DNA of 64,000 nt from Candidatus Planktophila dulcis (lineage in GTDB: Bacteria; Actinomycetota; Actinomycetes; Nanopelagicales; Nanopelagicaceae). Below the pieces are notes generated by a model. The model was not told where the DNA came from. It did not search any database and saw only the letters and a list, made by a program, of their open reading frames with translations. Positions 23,153-32,432 of the stretch are shown here, one piece after another. The DNA lies in contig NZ_CP016777.1 in NCBI RefSeq assembly GCF_002288225.1, forward strand, positions 620,001 through 684,000. Direction: 5' to 3'. Each line of letters begins with the position of its first letter. Position 1 is the first letter of the stretch. The translations under genes and the position numbers were made by a program.

Positions 23153-23620
23153 ATGGCAGCAGTTGATGCAGATCGCGAACTCACCAGCACCCTCCACCTC
23201 GGCCTTCGATCAGTAGTCGGCAATTCCCCAGCCGATCTCGTGGATGAACTCATCTCCCAAGCCTCATCTGAAGAGCGCAACGTTATTGAAGGCGTGCTCG
23301 CAGGTGATGGCAACTCTGCAATGGTGATCATCCATCGCGGAGCTCAAAAGGGAGCGCGTTTTCTCGTCTCATCTGATGGCGTTGCCATCGGGCGCGCAAC
23401 GGATAGTTCGATCTTTCTCGATGATGTCACTGTTTCTCGCAAACATGCATCGATTGAAAAGGTGGGAAAGCGTTTTACTTTCAAAGATTTAGGCAGTTTG
23501 AATGGTTCTTACGTCAACAATGCATCCGTTACTGAGAAGGTTCTGATCTCAGGGGATGCAATACAAATTGGAAAATTCCATCTGCTCTTTATAGGCAGCA
23601 CACTCACGGGGGAGAATTAA
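23153..23620 (+). CDS. garA: FHA-domain protein, GarA/OdhI family
   Basis: 155 residues. In relatives the FHA protein, controlled by Ser/Thr kinase phosphorylation, binds and inhibits 2-oxoglutarate dehydrogenase and acts on glutamate metabolism. The FHA domain covers about 65-140: GVAIGRATDSSIFLDDVTVS then SRKHASIEK, LGSLNGSYVN and IQIGKFHLLFI, with the conserved GR, S-R-K-H and NG residues. The N-terminus has ELTSTLHLG instead of the classical ETTSVF phosphosite. ATG 23153 was chosen for AAGGAG upstream. Located after gcvH as in Rv1827. Confidence 0.9.
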   Translation: MAAVDADRELTSTLHLGLRSVVGNSPADLVDELISQASSEERNVIEGVLAGDGNSAMVIIHRGAQKGARFLVSSDGVAIGRATDSSIFLDDVTVSRKHASIEKVGKRFTFKDLGSLNGSYVNNASVTEKVLISGDAIQIGKFHLLFIGSTLTGEN

Positions 23621-23621
23621 G

Positions 23622-24344
23622 TTGAGCGTTCCAGCACGGGCATATTTAAGTATCGGAGAAGTTCTGACCAAATTGCGTGGAGACTTCGCAGATATCACGA
23701 TCTCTAAAATTCGCTTCCTTGAATCAGAAGGACTTATCGAACCTCAGCGCACACCTTCGGGATATCGCAAATTCACAACAACAGATTTAGATCGACTTCG
23801 CTATGTGCTCCTTGCTCAGCGCGATCAGTACTTGCCACTGAAGGTCATTAAGGAGAACCTTGATGCACTCGATCGTGGACTGCAGCCTGCAGCTCAAGGG
23901 GGAGTGCCATCACCTCGTCCCACACTGGGTCTTGCAACTATCGATGGAGAGTTCGCTCCTGCCGCCTTTGCCGAGCAGTCAGAGATGCGTCTATCTCGTG
24001 AAGAGCTATTGAAGGCTTCAAACCTTGAAGATGGGCAACTTGTTGAACTTGAGTCTTATGGACTTATTACTATTCGCGGTCGCCACTATGACGGTGATGC
24101 ACTCGCTGTTGCTAAGGCAGTTGCGGAGATGGCAGGTTTTGGAATTGAACCTCGCCACTTGCGTTCCTTTAAGTCTGCTGCCGATCGTGAGATCGGTTTG
24201 ATTGAACAAGTGATTACGCCGTTTACGCGACAGAAGAGCAGTGAAGCAAAGGCTCGCGCCGAGGAAGTGCAGAAAGAGATTGCCTCCCTTTCTGTGCGCC
24301 TTCATGCAGCTCTTGTTCGCGGCGGATTACACCGTCCTCGTTAA
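23622..24344 (+). CDS. ftsR: MerR-family regulator, FtsR-type
   Basis: 240 residues. N-terminal MerR winged helix: YLSIGEVLTKLRGDFADITI, then RFLESEGLIEPQRTPSGYRKF. A second, C-terminal winged-helix-like region (SREELLKASNLEDGQLVELE, YGLITIRG) is typical of the actinobacterial Rv1828/FtsR group, which in Corynebacterium activates ftsZ. TTG start, 1 nt after the garA stop, with GGGGGAG as ribosome site at 23608-23614. Confidence 0.88.
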   Translation: MSVPARAYLSIGEVLTKLRGDFADITISKIRFLESEGLIEPQRTPSGYRKFTTTDLDRLRYVLLAQRDQYLPLKVIKENLDALDRGLQPAAQGGVPSPRPTLGLATIDGEFAPAAFAEQSEMRLSREELLKASNLEDGQLVELESYGLITIRGRHYDGDALAVAKAVAEMAGFGIEPRHLRSFKSAADREIGLIEQVITPFTRQKSSEAKARAEEVQKEIASLSVRLHAALVRGGLHRPR

Positions 24345-24366
24345 CTGAATCCCTAGGTATTTATCC

Positions 24367-24870
24367 GTGTTGGTCCAAGTAGAGGTAGTCGGCGTTCGCA
24401 TTGAGATGCCCTCCAACCAACCGATTGTTCTTCTCAAAGAAATTGAAGGCACGCGCTTTCTTCCCATCTGGGTCGGAGCAGTGGAGGCGACATCGATTGC
24501 CTTTGCTCAACAGGGTCTAGAAGCCCAACGCCCTCTGACCCATGATCTGATTCGCGATCTCTTGGAGCGAGTAGACATAACTTTGACGAGTGTCCACATC
24601 ACCTCCATCAAAGATGGGGTCTTCTACGCAGACCTTCTTCTTCGAAATGGAGAGGGAGCTATTGAGCCGCTCTCAGTGCGGCCATCAGATGCGATCGCTG
24701 TTGCCCTTCGCACTAAGAGCAACATCATGGTCAGCAGTGAACTCCTTGATGAGGTCGGTATCGATATCCCAGAGCAGATTGCCAACGATGTTTCGGCTGC
24801 GGGGGACCAGGAGTTAGAGGCCTTTCGCGAGTTTCTCGATGGGATCAACCCAGAGGATTTTGCTGGATAG
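24367..24870 (+). CDS. DUF151 (bifunctional nuclease) family protein
   Basis: 167 residues. Family features are VEVVGVRIEMPSNQPIVLLK, LPIWVGAVEATSIAFAQQG, RPLTHDLIRDLLERV and LSVRPSDAIAVALRTKSNIM, with acidic residues thought to bind metal. Members have been reported as bifunctional DNase/RNase, but in-cell function is unclear. Equivalent to Rv1829 between the two MerR genes. GTG start, 22 nt after ftsR; no clear ribosome site. Confidence 0.88.
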   Translation: MLVQVEVVGVRIEMPSNQPIVLLKEIEGTRFLPIWVGAVEATSIAFAQQGLEAQRPLTHDLIRDLLERVDITLTSVHITSIKDGVFYADLLLRNGEGAIEPLSVRPSDAIAVALRTKSNIMVSSELLDEVGIDIPEQIANDVSAAGDQELEAFREFLDGINPEDFAG

Positions 24871-24883
24871 AGCGTAAAAGTCT

Positions 24884-24907
24884 GAACCTCAAGTAGAGGT
24901 TAGGTTC
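24884..24907. promoter_or_regulatory. Candidate MerR-type operator upstream of the second merR gene
   Basis: AACCTC-AAGTA-GAGGTT (24885-24901) is a perfect dyad with a 5-nt centre, followed by a partial repeat AGGTTC (24902-24907). Position, about 80 bp before the next merR start, and G/C-arm symmetry suit a MerR-family site. No experimental or comparative support was available. Confidence 0.45.
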
Positions 24908-24983
24908 GTGTCGCTCTCTCATTTCTAACCTTTCTGGGCGTAGCCTTTACCCAACCCCACTACGTGAAAGCGAGCCCCCTCTC

Positions 24984-25484
24984 GTGACAGATCAAGAATT
25001 TGAAATTGGATATCGCGGCGCTACTGCATGCTCCGCGGCCGGAATTTCTTATCGTCAATTAGATTATTGGGCACGTACTGGTTTAGTTGAGCCTTCGATT
25101 CGCACAGCAACAGGTTCAGGAAGTGCGCGCCTCTACGGTTTCCGCGACATTCTGGTTCTCAAGATTGTTAAGCGCCTTCTCGATGCTGGTGTTTCACTTC
25201 AAAATATTCGCACAGCTGTTAATCATCTTCGTAGTCGCGGTGTGACTGAACTCGAGCGCATCACTTTGATGAGCGATGGCGCATCTATCTATGAGTGCGC
25301 AAGCCCTGATGAAATCATCGACCTTCTCGCAGGTGGCCAAGGAGTCTTCGGCATTGCAGTCGGTAAGGTCTGGCATGAAGTTGAGGGCTCACTTGCCACG
25401 TTGCAAGGTGAAGTTAACGGTGAGGCTGTCGGTGGGGAAAATAACGATGAACTCTCTCTACGTCGAAAGGCGAAAGGCGCTTAA
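24984..25484 (+). CDS. MerR-family transcriptional regulator (Rv1830-like)
   Basis: 166 residues. Winged helix in residues about 5-75: [20 protein letters not shown] and [23 protein letters not shown], then [21 protein letters not shown]. The C-terminal part lacks cysteines clustered for metal binding, so a metal sensor is unlikely. GTG start following GAGCCCCCTCTC with no Shine-Dalgarno, possibly leaderless. Gene order with gcvH, garA, ftsR, DUF151 and gcvP matches Rv1826-Rv1832. Confidence 0.9.
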   Translation: MTDQEFEIGYRGATACSAAGISYRQLDYWARTGLVEPSIRTATGSGSARLYGFRDILVLKIVKRLLDAGVSLQNIRTAVNHLRSRGVTELERITLMSDGASIYECASPDEIIDLLAGGQGVFGIAVGKVWHEVEGSLATLQGEVNGEAVGGENNDELSLRRKAKGA

Positions 25485-25543
25485 CCCTTCTATATTTCTC
25501 TCCTAGCGTGCGCTCAATGCGCAATGGGCAGGGGAGTAGTTCG

Positions 25544-28390
25544 TTGAGTAACTATCAAGACTTCGAAGATCGCCATATAGGTCCATCGGCATCCGATGAA
25601 GCGCAGATGCTCGGCGTCTTGGGTTACTCCGATATCAAGAAGTTTATTGCAGATGTAGTTCCTGAAAATATCCATATTGCAAAGCAACTCAAAGATGTAC
25701 TCGATGGCCCGAAGAGTGAAGTAGATGTGATTGCTGAACTTCGCCAGATTGCATCCCAGAATCAAGTATTTACATCTTTGATCGGTAATGGCTACTACGG
25801 AACAATTACGCCTCCGGTTATCAAGCGCAATGTTTTAGAAAATCCTGCCTGGTATACCGCATACACACCATATCAACCTGAAATTTCACAAGGTCGCCTT
25901 GAAGCGCTTTTTGCATTCCAAACAGTGATCTGCGATATGACCGCACTCGCTCTCTCTAACGCATCAATGCTTGATGAAGGGACTGCGGCAGCGGAAGCAA
26001 TGACACTTGCGCGTCGCAGCTCAAAGGTTGCAGATGATGCAGTCTTCCTGATTGATAAGGGTGTTCACGCACAAACCAAGGCAGTCGTTGCTACGCGTGC
26101 AAAGCCGCTTGGAATCACTGTTCTAGAAGTTGATTCACTATCGATTCCATCAGGCACTTCCTACTTCGGTCTGCTAGTTCAATACCCTGACACAACGGGT
26201 GCGATTGTTGACTATTCAAAAGTTGCAGAGGCAGCACATGATGCTGGCGCACTCGTAATCGCTGCTACTGATCTTCTTGCGCTGACACTTCTCAAAGCAC
26301 CAGGGGAGTGGGGCGCAGACATTGCTGTGGGATCAGCGCAACGCTTCGGTGTTCCCATGGGATTTGGTGGACCACACGCTGGCTTCATGGCAGTGCGTAC
26401 AGGGCTTGAGCGCTCTCTTCCGGGTCGTCTTGTTGGACAGAGCGTTGATGCTCATGGGAATCCAGCATTTCGTTTAGCACTACAAACTCGTGAGCAACAT
26501 ATTCGACGCGATAAGGCGACAAGCAACATCTGCACAGCGCAAGTTCTCCTTGCCAATATGAGTGCCTTCTATGCGATGTGGCACGGGCCAGCAGGACTTA
26601 CTCGAATCGCAGAGCGAATTCATAACTATGCTGCGCAGTTGGCGTCCGTTGTCGACACCGAGAATAAGAGCTACTTCGACACCCTCACCATCAAGGTTGC
26701 AGATGCTTCAGCAATTCACGCAAAGGCGAAGACTCTCAAGATTAATTTGGGTGTTGTGGATGCGAATCATGTTCGAATCTCCTTCGATGAAACAATTACC
26801 GATTCGATCTTTGCTTCAATTACTTCGATCTTTGGCGTCAAGGTTTCACCTGCGCAGGGGAGTGGCATCGCAACAGCTATCAAGCGCACCTCGTCATTCT
26901 TGCAACACCCAGTCTTTAATACCTACTTCTCAGAAACCTCTATGTTGCGATACCTGCGCACATTGGCAGATCGCGATCTCGCACTCGATCGCACAATGAT
27001 TCCTCTCGGCTCCTGCACCATGAAACTCAATGCAACCACTGAGATGGAAGCTGTGACATGGCCAGAGTTTGCATCCCTTCACCCCTTTGCACCTGCCGAG
27101 CAGACGCAGGGTTCACGCCTTCTCATCGATCAACTCTCCAAGTGGCTCGTTGAAATCACTGGTTATGACGCAGTCTCACTACAACCTAATGCCGGAAGCC
27201 AAGGCGAATTCGCAGGGCTTCTTGCAATCAGGAATTATCACGATTCGCGCGGTGATGCATCGCGCAATATCTGTCTTATTCCATCGAGTGCTCACGGCAC
27301 CAATGCAGCAAGTGCTGTGATGGCTGGAATGAAGGTTGTTGTCATCGAATGTGATGAAGCTGGAAACGTAAGCCTTGATGATCTCAAAGCAAAGATTGCA
27401 GATCACGGCAACACTCTTGCCGCCTTGATGGTCACTTACCCATCAACTCACGGCGTATTTGAATCAGCGATTTCCGAGATTTGTGCACTTGTCCATGATG
27501 CAGGTGGCCAGGTCTATGTTGATGGTGCAAATCTCAACGCTCTTGTTGGCACAGCTCAACCTGGAAAATTTGGCGCAGATGTTTCGCACCTCAATTTGCA
27601 TAAGACATTCTGCATTCCTCACGGTGGTGGGGGACCGGGTGTTGGTCCGGTGATCGCAAAGGCGCACTTGGCACCATTCCTGCCGAACCATCCACTCGAT
27701 GCTCTCGCAGGACCTGCAACTGGACCTGGTCCAATATCAGCAGCCCCATTTGGTTCAGCAAGTATCTTGCCGATTTCATGGGCATATATTCGCTTGATGG
27801 GGGGAGAGGGCCTCACTCACGCAACAGAGGTTGCAATTCTCAATGCTAATTACATGGCCTACCGCCTTAAGGATTCCTACCCAATTCTTTATACAGGTAA
27901 TAAGGGTCTTGTTGCTCACGAATGTATCCTCGATGTTCGTGAGATCACCAAGGAATCTGGTGTCACAGTTGATGACATTGCAAAGAGATTGATGGACTTT
28001 GGATTCCACGCACCAACAATGTCTTTCCCGGTTGCTGGAACTTTGATGATTGAACCTACTGAGTCTGAAGATATTCTTGAGATGAATCGCTTCATCGATG
28101 CGATGATTGCAATTCGCTACGAGATCTCCGAAATCACCGATGGCAAGATTGCGGTTGAGGATTCAGCTCTTCGCCATGCACCTCACACCATTGGCACGAT
28201 CGCATCGAGCACATGGGAGAGAAGTTACCCACGTGAGCGCGCAGCCTTCCCAGCGACCCTCACAGGCCTTATTCCAGGTGAATTAATCGGTATGAAGGGT
28301 AAGTATTGGCCGACTACAGGGCGTATTGATGGCGCATACGGGGATAGGAACCTCGTCTGTTCTTGTCCACCGGTGGAGGCCTTCGCATAG
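25544..28390 (+). CDS. gcvP: Glycine dehydrogenase (decarboxylating), P protein
   Basis: 948 residues. PLP enzyme that decarboxylates glycine and passes the aminomethyl group to lipoyl-GcvH. Both halves (P1 and P2) are in one chain: FEDRHIGPS at the N-terminus, [12 protein letters not shown]-like [12 protein letters not shown] in the middle, and the PLP lysine in [21 protein letters not shown] 25544 was preferred because GGGGAG lies 8 nt upstream; GTG 25508 or ATG 25517 are in-frame alternatives. Last plus-strand gene before the dif site, convergent with ppm1. Confidence 0.95.
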   Translation: MSNYQDFEDRHIGPSASDEAQMLGVLGYSDIKKFIADVVPENIHIAKQLKDVLDGPKSEVDVIAELRQIASQNQVFTSLIGNGYYGTITPPVIKRNVLENPAWYTAYTPYQPEISQGRLEALFAFQTVICDMTALALSNASMLDEGTAAAEAMTLARRSSKVADDAVFLIDKGVHAQTKAVVATRAKPLGITVLEVDSLSIPSGTSYFGLLVQYPDTTGAIVDYSKVAEAAHDAGALVIAATDLLALTLLKAPGEWGADIAVGSAQRFGVPMGFGGPHAGFMAVRTGLERSLPGRLVGQSVDAHGNPAFRLALQTREQHIRRDKATSNICTAQVLLANMSAFYAMWHGPAGLTRIAERIHNYAAQLASVVDTENKSYFDTLTIKVADASAIHAKAKTLKINLGVVDANHVRISFDETITDSIFASITSIFGVKVSPAQGSGIATAIKRTSSFLQHPVFNTYFSETSMLRYLRTLADRDLALDRTMIPLGSCTMKLNATTEMEAVTWPEFASLHPFAPAEQTQGSRLLIDQLSKWLVEITGYDAVSLQPNAGSQGEFAGLLAIRNYHDSRGDASRNICLIPSSAHGTNAASAVMAGMKVVVIECDEAGNVSLDDLKAKIADHGNTLAALMVTYPSTHGVFESAISEICALVHDAGGQVYVDGANLNALVGTAQPGKFGADVSHLNLHKTFCIPHGGGGPGVGPVIAKAHLAPFLPNHPLDALAGPATGPGPISAAPFGSASILPISWAYIRLMGGEGLTHATEVAILNANYMAYRLKDSYPILYTGNKGLVAHECILDVREITKESGVTVDDIAKRLMDFGFHAPTMSFPVAGTLMIEPTESEDILEMNRFIDAMIAIRYEISEITDGKIAVEDSALRHAPHTIGTIASSTWERSYPRERAAFPATLTGLIPGELIGMKGKYWPTTGRIDGAYGDRNLVCSCPPVEAFA

Positions 28391-28401
28391 ATTGATTGTA
28401 G

Positions 28402-29145
28402 TTACTTTACATAATGTAACTTATCGGCGTTAGGCCGTAAGCGTCGACCAAATCCCCACAGGGTCGTCTGCCACAGCGCCTCAATAACAATTGCTCTGCT
28501 CATCTTTGAAACTCCATTAATGCGCTCGACAAAGGTGATCGGAACTTCCACCATTGTGGCACCAGCAAGCTCTGATGCCATTGCCATTTCAATTTGAAAA
28601 CAATAACCGGTCGCAGTCATCTGACTGAGATTTAGTTTTTCCAGTAATTGGGAGCTATAAACCCTAAATCCACCAGTTAAGTCATTGAGTGGAATTCCGA
28701 GTGCAATGCGTGCATATTTGGTGCCAGATTTGGATAGTAATTGTCTACTTTTTGGCCAATTCACTACCGATCCACCAGGCATCCAGCGAGTTCCTAGTGT
28801 TATTGAGACAGGTGCATCTGTTGCATCCAGCATGAAAGGAAGATCTGCAACGCGATGGGAACCATCTGCATCCATCGTGACGACCTTTGAATACTTCTTC
28901 ATAGGCAGAACATGGGCAAAACCTGCACGATATGCGGCGCCAAGACCTGCTTTTGCGGGACGACGCAAGACGCTGACCCAAGTCAGATTCATGGAGTCGA
29001 CAATATCTGCAGTTTTATCGGGTGAATTATCATCAAGGACTACAACATCAAAATCTCGTGAGTTATGTAAAGTCGATAATGAGTTCAACAATTCAACAAT
29101 AGCAACCGATTCGTTATAGGTAGGGATAAGAATTACTGGTTTCAT
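28402..29145 (-). CDS. ppm1: Polyprenol-phosphate mannosyltransferase-like GT2
   Basis: 247 residues. GT-A fold family 2: PVILIPTYNESVAIVELLNS, VVLDDNSPDKTADIV, the metal-binding TMDADGSH and GGFRVYSSQLLEKL are as in dolichol/polyprenol-phosphate mannose synthases. It would transfer mannose from GDP-mannose to a lipid carrier for cell-envelope glycans; no C-terminal membrane domain is present. ATG 29145 with AGGAGG 8 nt upstream; GTG 29148 is an alternative. The final NADKLHYVK plus stop is encoded by the dif site. Last gene of the trmI-to-ppm1 run. Confidence 0.85.
   Translation of the reverse strand: MKPVILIPTYNESVAIVELLNSLSTLHNSRDFDVVVLDDNSPDKTADIVDSMNLTWVSVLRRPAKAGLGAAYRAGFAHVLPMKKYSKVVTMDADGSHRVADLPFMLDATDAPVSITLGTRWMPGGSVVNWPKSRQLLSKSGTKYARIALGIPLNDLTGGFRVYSSQLLEKLNLSQMTATGYCFQIEMAMASELAGATMVEVPITFVERINGVSKMSRAIVIEALWQTTLWGFGRRLRPNADKLHYVK
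28404..28431 (-). other. dif: Candidate dif site (XerC/XerD recombination site, replication terminus)
   Basis: Read on the minus strand, an 11-6-11 arrangement is seen: XerC-side arm AACGCCGATAA, centre GTTACA, XerD-side arm TTATGTAAAGT. The XerD arm matches the E. coli arm TTATGTTAAAT at 9 of 11 positions, the XerC arm ends in the ATAA typical of dif, and CGCCGATAA...ACATTATGT is of the kind seen in actinobacterial dif sites (from memory). It lies between convergent genes, at the point where gene strand and GGGGGAG polarity flip. It overlaps the last nine codons and stop of ppm1. Confidence 0.85.
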
Positions 29146-29157
29146 CACAATCCCCTC

Positions 29158-30060
29158 CTACCAACCTAACGCTGATATTAATCTATCAACGCTTGCCCCT
29201 AGGCCATATTCATCCTTCATCTGGTATATATGCGATAAGTCATCGGGCTTCTTTGGCATGGCAATATCCATCTGCGGGATCGCGACATCATTGGCGCACT
29301 GCACCAGAGTGGGTGCAATCTTGAGATAGTCCGCTCCATCGATGATTTTCTTAGCAAGGGATTTCGTGAGAGCTTCGTGCTCGCTCTTAGCTCCAGCTAA
29401 AGCTTCATCCACCGTAGCGAAATGATTAGCGATTAAAGCAGCCCCCTTCTCACCAATTCCCCGCACTCCTGGCAGTCCATCGGATGGATCACCGCGGAAC
29501 ATGGCAAAGAGGGCATACCTATCCCCCGGGATTCCATACTTTTCAGAGACCCATTTGATATCAACTAAATCATGTTGGGAAACTCCGCGAGCAAGATAAA
29601 CGACCTTCACATCGCGCTTATCATCAACAAGTTGGAAGAGGTCCCTATCCCCCGTCACAACGCGGATTGGCCCCTTCTCCTTCACTGCAAAAGTTGCCAT
29701 CACATCATCGGCTTCATAGTCATCAACACCGAGCATAGGAATACCAAATGCATCGAGGAGATCAAGCAGAACGGGGATCTGCGGAGTCAGAGTCTCTGGC
29801 TCTTCCTCTTCATCGCTCTCATCTTCAAGACGATTAGCTTTGTAAGCCGGGAAGATATCCACACGCCAACTTGGGCGCCAATCACCTTCGATGCAAGCAA
29901 CAATTCTGTTGGGTGAATACATTCCAATAAGGCGCGCTGTCATATCGAGATATCCGCGTATTGCATTCACCGGCATCCCTGTAGGTGAGAGAAGCGTGTC
30001 AGGCATACCGTAGTAAGCGCGATACCAGAGAGATGCGCTATCTAAAAGCATCAGTGTCAT
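29158..30060 (-). CDS. 5'-3' exonuclease (Pol I N-domain-like, FEN family)
   Basis: 300 residues. Separate flap-nuclease domain without a polymerase. Family motifs are LLDSASLWYRAYYGMP, FPAYKANR, the metal-binding YEADDVMATFA and VTGDRDLFQLV, and GDPSDGLPGVRGIGEKGAA (helix-hairpin-helix). Same place as Rv2090, between ppm-type and helY genes. Starts in the helY stop (ATGA overlap), indicating coupling. Likely removes flaps or RNA primers in repair. Confidence 0.92.
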   Translation of the reverse strand: MTLMLLDSASLWYRAYYGMPDTLLSPTGMPVNAIRGYLDMTARLIGMYSPNRIVACIEGDWRPSWRVDIFPAYKANRLEDESDEEEEPETLTPQIPVLLDLLDAFGIPMLGVDDYEADDVMATFAVKEKGPIRVVTGDRDLFQLVDDKRDVKVVYLARGVSQHDLVDIKWVSEKYGIPGDRYALFAMFRGDPSDGLPGVRGIGEKGAALIANHFATVDEALAGAKSEHEALTKSLAKKIIDGADYLKIAPTLVQCANDVAIPQMDIAMPKKPDDLSHIYQMKDEYGLGASVDRLISALGW

Positions 30061-32432
30061 AGATCGCCCAACATATATGAGATTACGCCTCTATCCAAGC
30101 GTTTTATCCCATCGCGACAAGCAGGTCGTAGCTCTTCAGCTGCTCCACCTATTTGAGTGAGCAAGTCTATGAGTTGCTTAATGCTTCGTACGAAATCTCC
30201 CACAGTCATATCAGTTCCTTTAAGAACGCTACTTAAGGAGTGACCGTTTGCCCATCGATATGCTGCGTAACAGAATCCGAAATCTGGTTCGCGTTGTGTC
30301 TTTACATCAAATTGATTCTCAATAGCTTCCAATTCAATCCAGATCTTTGAGACAGCAACGAGTGCGTTTGCCACATTGTCATTCGGCATCTTGGGTGCAT
30401 AAGCTTCAGTACTTCGACCCTGATAAATCATTGCTGAGGCCACCGATAAGAGCTCTGGTGGTGTTAGTGAGTCGAAGACTCCGCGTCGAATAGATTCTGT
30501 GAGCAAGAGATCGGATTCTGCGAAAATCTTGGCAAGGATTTTGCCCTGTTCAAGTGGCTTCTCCCCCTCGATATATCCAAGGTGTGTGAGAACGTCACAG
30601 ATGCGGTCAAAAGTCTTGGCAATAACGTGAGTGCGGTTCTCAACCCGATCACGTAAACCATCAGATTCACGATTGAGTCGATCGGCCTTCTCAGCAAAAC
30701 GGGCGTGAGTTTCACGATCATTACATGCATGGCATGAATGTTGGCGAAGAGCTCGGCGCATTCCATCGAGTTCGTTCTCAAGTTTGACTCTTTGACGTTG
30801 GTCTATCCCGCGTCGACCATCTCGCTTACTGAGTAATCTCTCCATCTCCTTAATATCTCTTCGCATGCGCGAGTAATCGCTGAAATCTCCCAGGTGACAT
30901 TGCGCCGAATCCGTAAGTTCTGCGGCAGCTGAATTGTTCTTCTTTATCTGCCTTACTAGGCCGACAACTGCCCTATCTGCTTGGAATTGAGCGAAGGAAG
31001 ATTCAAGGCTTCCGTGTGCTCTCTCTCGCCCAAAACGAGCAATGAGATTGATTGACATGTTGTACGTCGGAGTAAATGAGGAACGAAGTGGATAGGTTCG
31101 AGTCGATGCAAGGCCAGCTGCAGTTGCTGAATCCACTGTGGGCGACCATTGCACGACAGCATTGCCTTCAATATCGATGCCGCGACGGCCAGCACGGCCA
31201 GTGAGTTGTGTGTACTCCCCCGGAGTGATTGAGACGTGAGCCTCACCATTCCATTTGGTAAGTTTTTCAAGAACTACTGTGCGCGCTGGCATATTGATTC
31301 CAAGTGCCAACGTTTCTGTGGCAAAGACGGCCTTCACAAGTCCCCGTTTGAAAAGATCTTCGACTGCGCCTTTAAAGCTAGGTAATAGACCTGCATGGTG
31401 AGCGGCCACTCCCCGTTCGAGAGCAATGAGCCAGTCACGATAACCAAGAACTTCTAGATCCTCTTCGGCAAGATTCTGTGTGTATTTTGCAGCAGTTGCC
31501 GCAATCTCAACTCGCTCTTCGGTTGTCGTGAGCTTTAGCCCTGCAGCCAAGCACTGCTTCACAGCTGCATCGCATCCAGCGCGAGAGAAGATAAAGGTGA
31601 TCGCAGGAAGGAGATTCTCCCGTTGCAACTTCTCAATAATGTCCGGCCGTGTCAGCCTGTTATCGCTCTCACCGAATCTTTCACGTCGATGTCGTGGGGT
31701 ACGAACTTGTCGAAGCGCTTCGCGCTCAAGTCCCAAGATTTCAGGGTTGATGCGCCCTTGCTCGCGGAAGAGGTCAACAAGTCGATCACCGATGAGAACA
31801 TGCTGATATAACGGAATAGGTCGCACTTCAGAAACAATTACTTCTGTCGAGCCTCTGACTTCTCCTAGCCAATCTCCGAATTCTTCAGCATTGGAAACGG
31901 TGGCTGAAAGTGAGATGACTTGAACACTCTCCATGAGGTGGATTAGAACTTCTTCCCACACCGCACCTCGCGACTTATCAGCAAGGTAATGGACCTCATC
32001 CATGACTACAGAACCTAAGTTCTTCAGTGTGCTGGAGTTCGCATACAACATATTGCGAAGAACCTCGGTAGTCATGACCAAGATATCTGCTTCTGAGTTG
32101 ATATTGGTATCGCCCGTTAAGAGCCCCACCCGATCTTCGCCAAAACGCTCTACAAACTCTTGGAACTTCTGATTTGATAACGCCTTAATTGGAGTTGTAT
32201 AGAAACACTTCTTGCCTTGGGCGAGTGCGCTAAAGGCCGCGAATTCGCCAACGACAGTCTTTCCTGCACCCGTAGGAGCTGCGACAAGGACCCCTTTGCC
32301 ATCTTCAACGGCTTGGCAGGCAATAATCTGGAATTCATCAAAACCGAAATCAAATTGCTCTATGAATTCGATCGTGAGTGGATGTTGGCCGCGCACCTTG
32401 GCGGCAGCAAATCGTTCTGCAGGAGTTGTCAT
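30057..32432 (-). CDS. helY: DEAD/DEAH-box helicase HelY (Ski2/Mtr4-like)
   Basis: 791 residues. Superfamily 2 helicase: Walker A VAAPTGAGKTVVGEFA, the DExH box MDEVHYLADKSRG, motif III SLSATVSN, ATETLALGINMPARTVV and TGRAGRRG. The long C-terminal part (DSHCP and coiled-coil arch like Ski2) has a CHAC cluster near residue 570. ATG 32432 overlaps the diacylglycerol kinase stop (ATGA), which supports it over an in-frame start 33 nt upstream. Equivalent to Rv2092c; presumably RNA processing or decay. Confidence 0.93.
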   Translation of the reverse strand: MTTPAERFAAAKVRGQHPLTIEFIEQFDFGFDEFQIIACQAVEDGKGVLVAAPTGAGKTVVGEFAAFSALAQGKKCFYTTPIKALSNQKFQEFVERFGEDRVGLLTGDTNINSEADILVMTTEVLRNMLYANSSTLKNLGSVVMDEVHYLADKSRGAVWEEVLIHLMESVQVISLSATVSNAEEFGDWLGEVRGSTEVIVSEVRPIPLYQHVLIGDRLVDLFREQGRINPEILGLEREALRQVRTPRHRRERFGESDNRLTRPDIIEKLQRENLLPAITFIFSRAGCDAAVKQCLAAGLKLTTTEERVEIAATAAKYTQNLAEEDLEVLGYRDWLIALERGVAAHHAGLLPSFKGAVEDLFKRGLVKAVFATETLALGINMPARTVVLEKLTKWNGEAHVSITPGEYTQLTGRAGRRGIDIEGNAVVQWSPTVDSATAAGLASTRTYPLRSSFTPTYNMSINLIARFGRERAHGSLESSFAQFQADRAVVGLVRQIKKNNSAAAELTDSAQCHLGDFSDYSRMRRDIKEMERLLSKRDGRRGIDQRQRVKLENELDGMRRALRQHSCHACNDRETHARFAEKADRLNRESDGLRDRVENRTHVIAKTFDRICDVLTHLGYIEGEKPLEQGKILAKIFAESDLLLTESIRRGVFDSLTPPELLSVASAMIYQGRSTEAYAPKMPNDNVANALVAVSKIWIELEAIENQFDVKTQREPDFGFCYAAYRWANGHSLSSVLKGTDMTVGDFVRSIKQLIDLLTQIGGAAEELRPACRDGIKRLDRGVISYMLGDL

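Noticed and set aside
28391-28431. Intrinsic terminator between gcvP and ppm1
   Set aside because: The inverted repeat TTACATAATGTAA is AT-rich, without GC stem and T-run; it is explained by the dif core.
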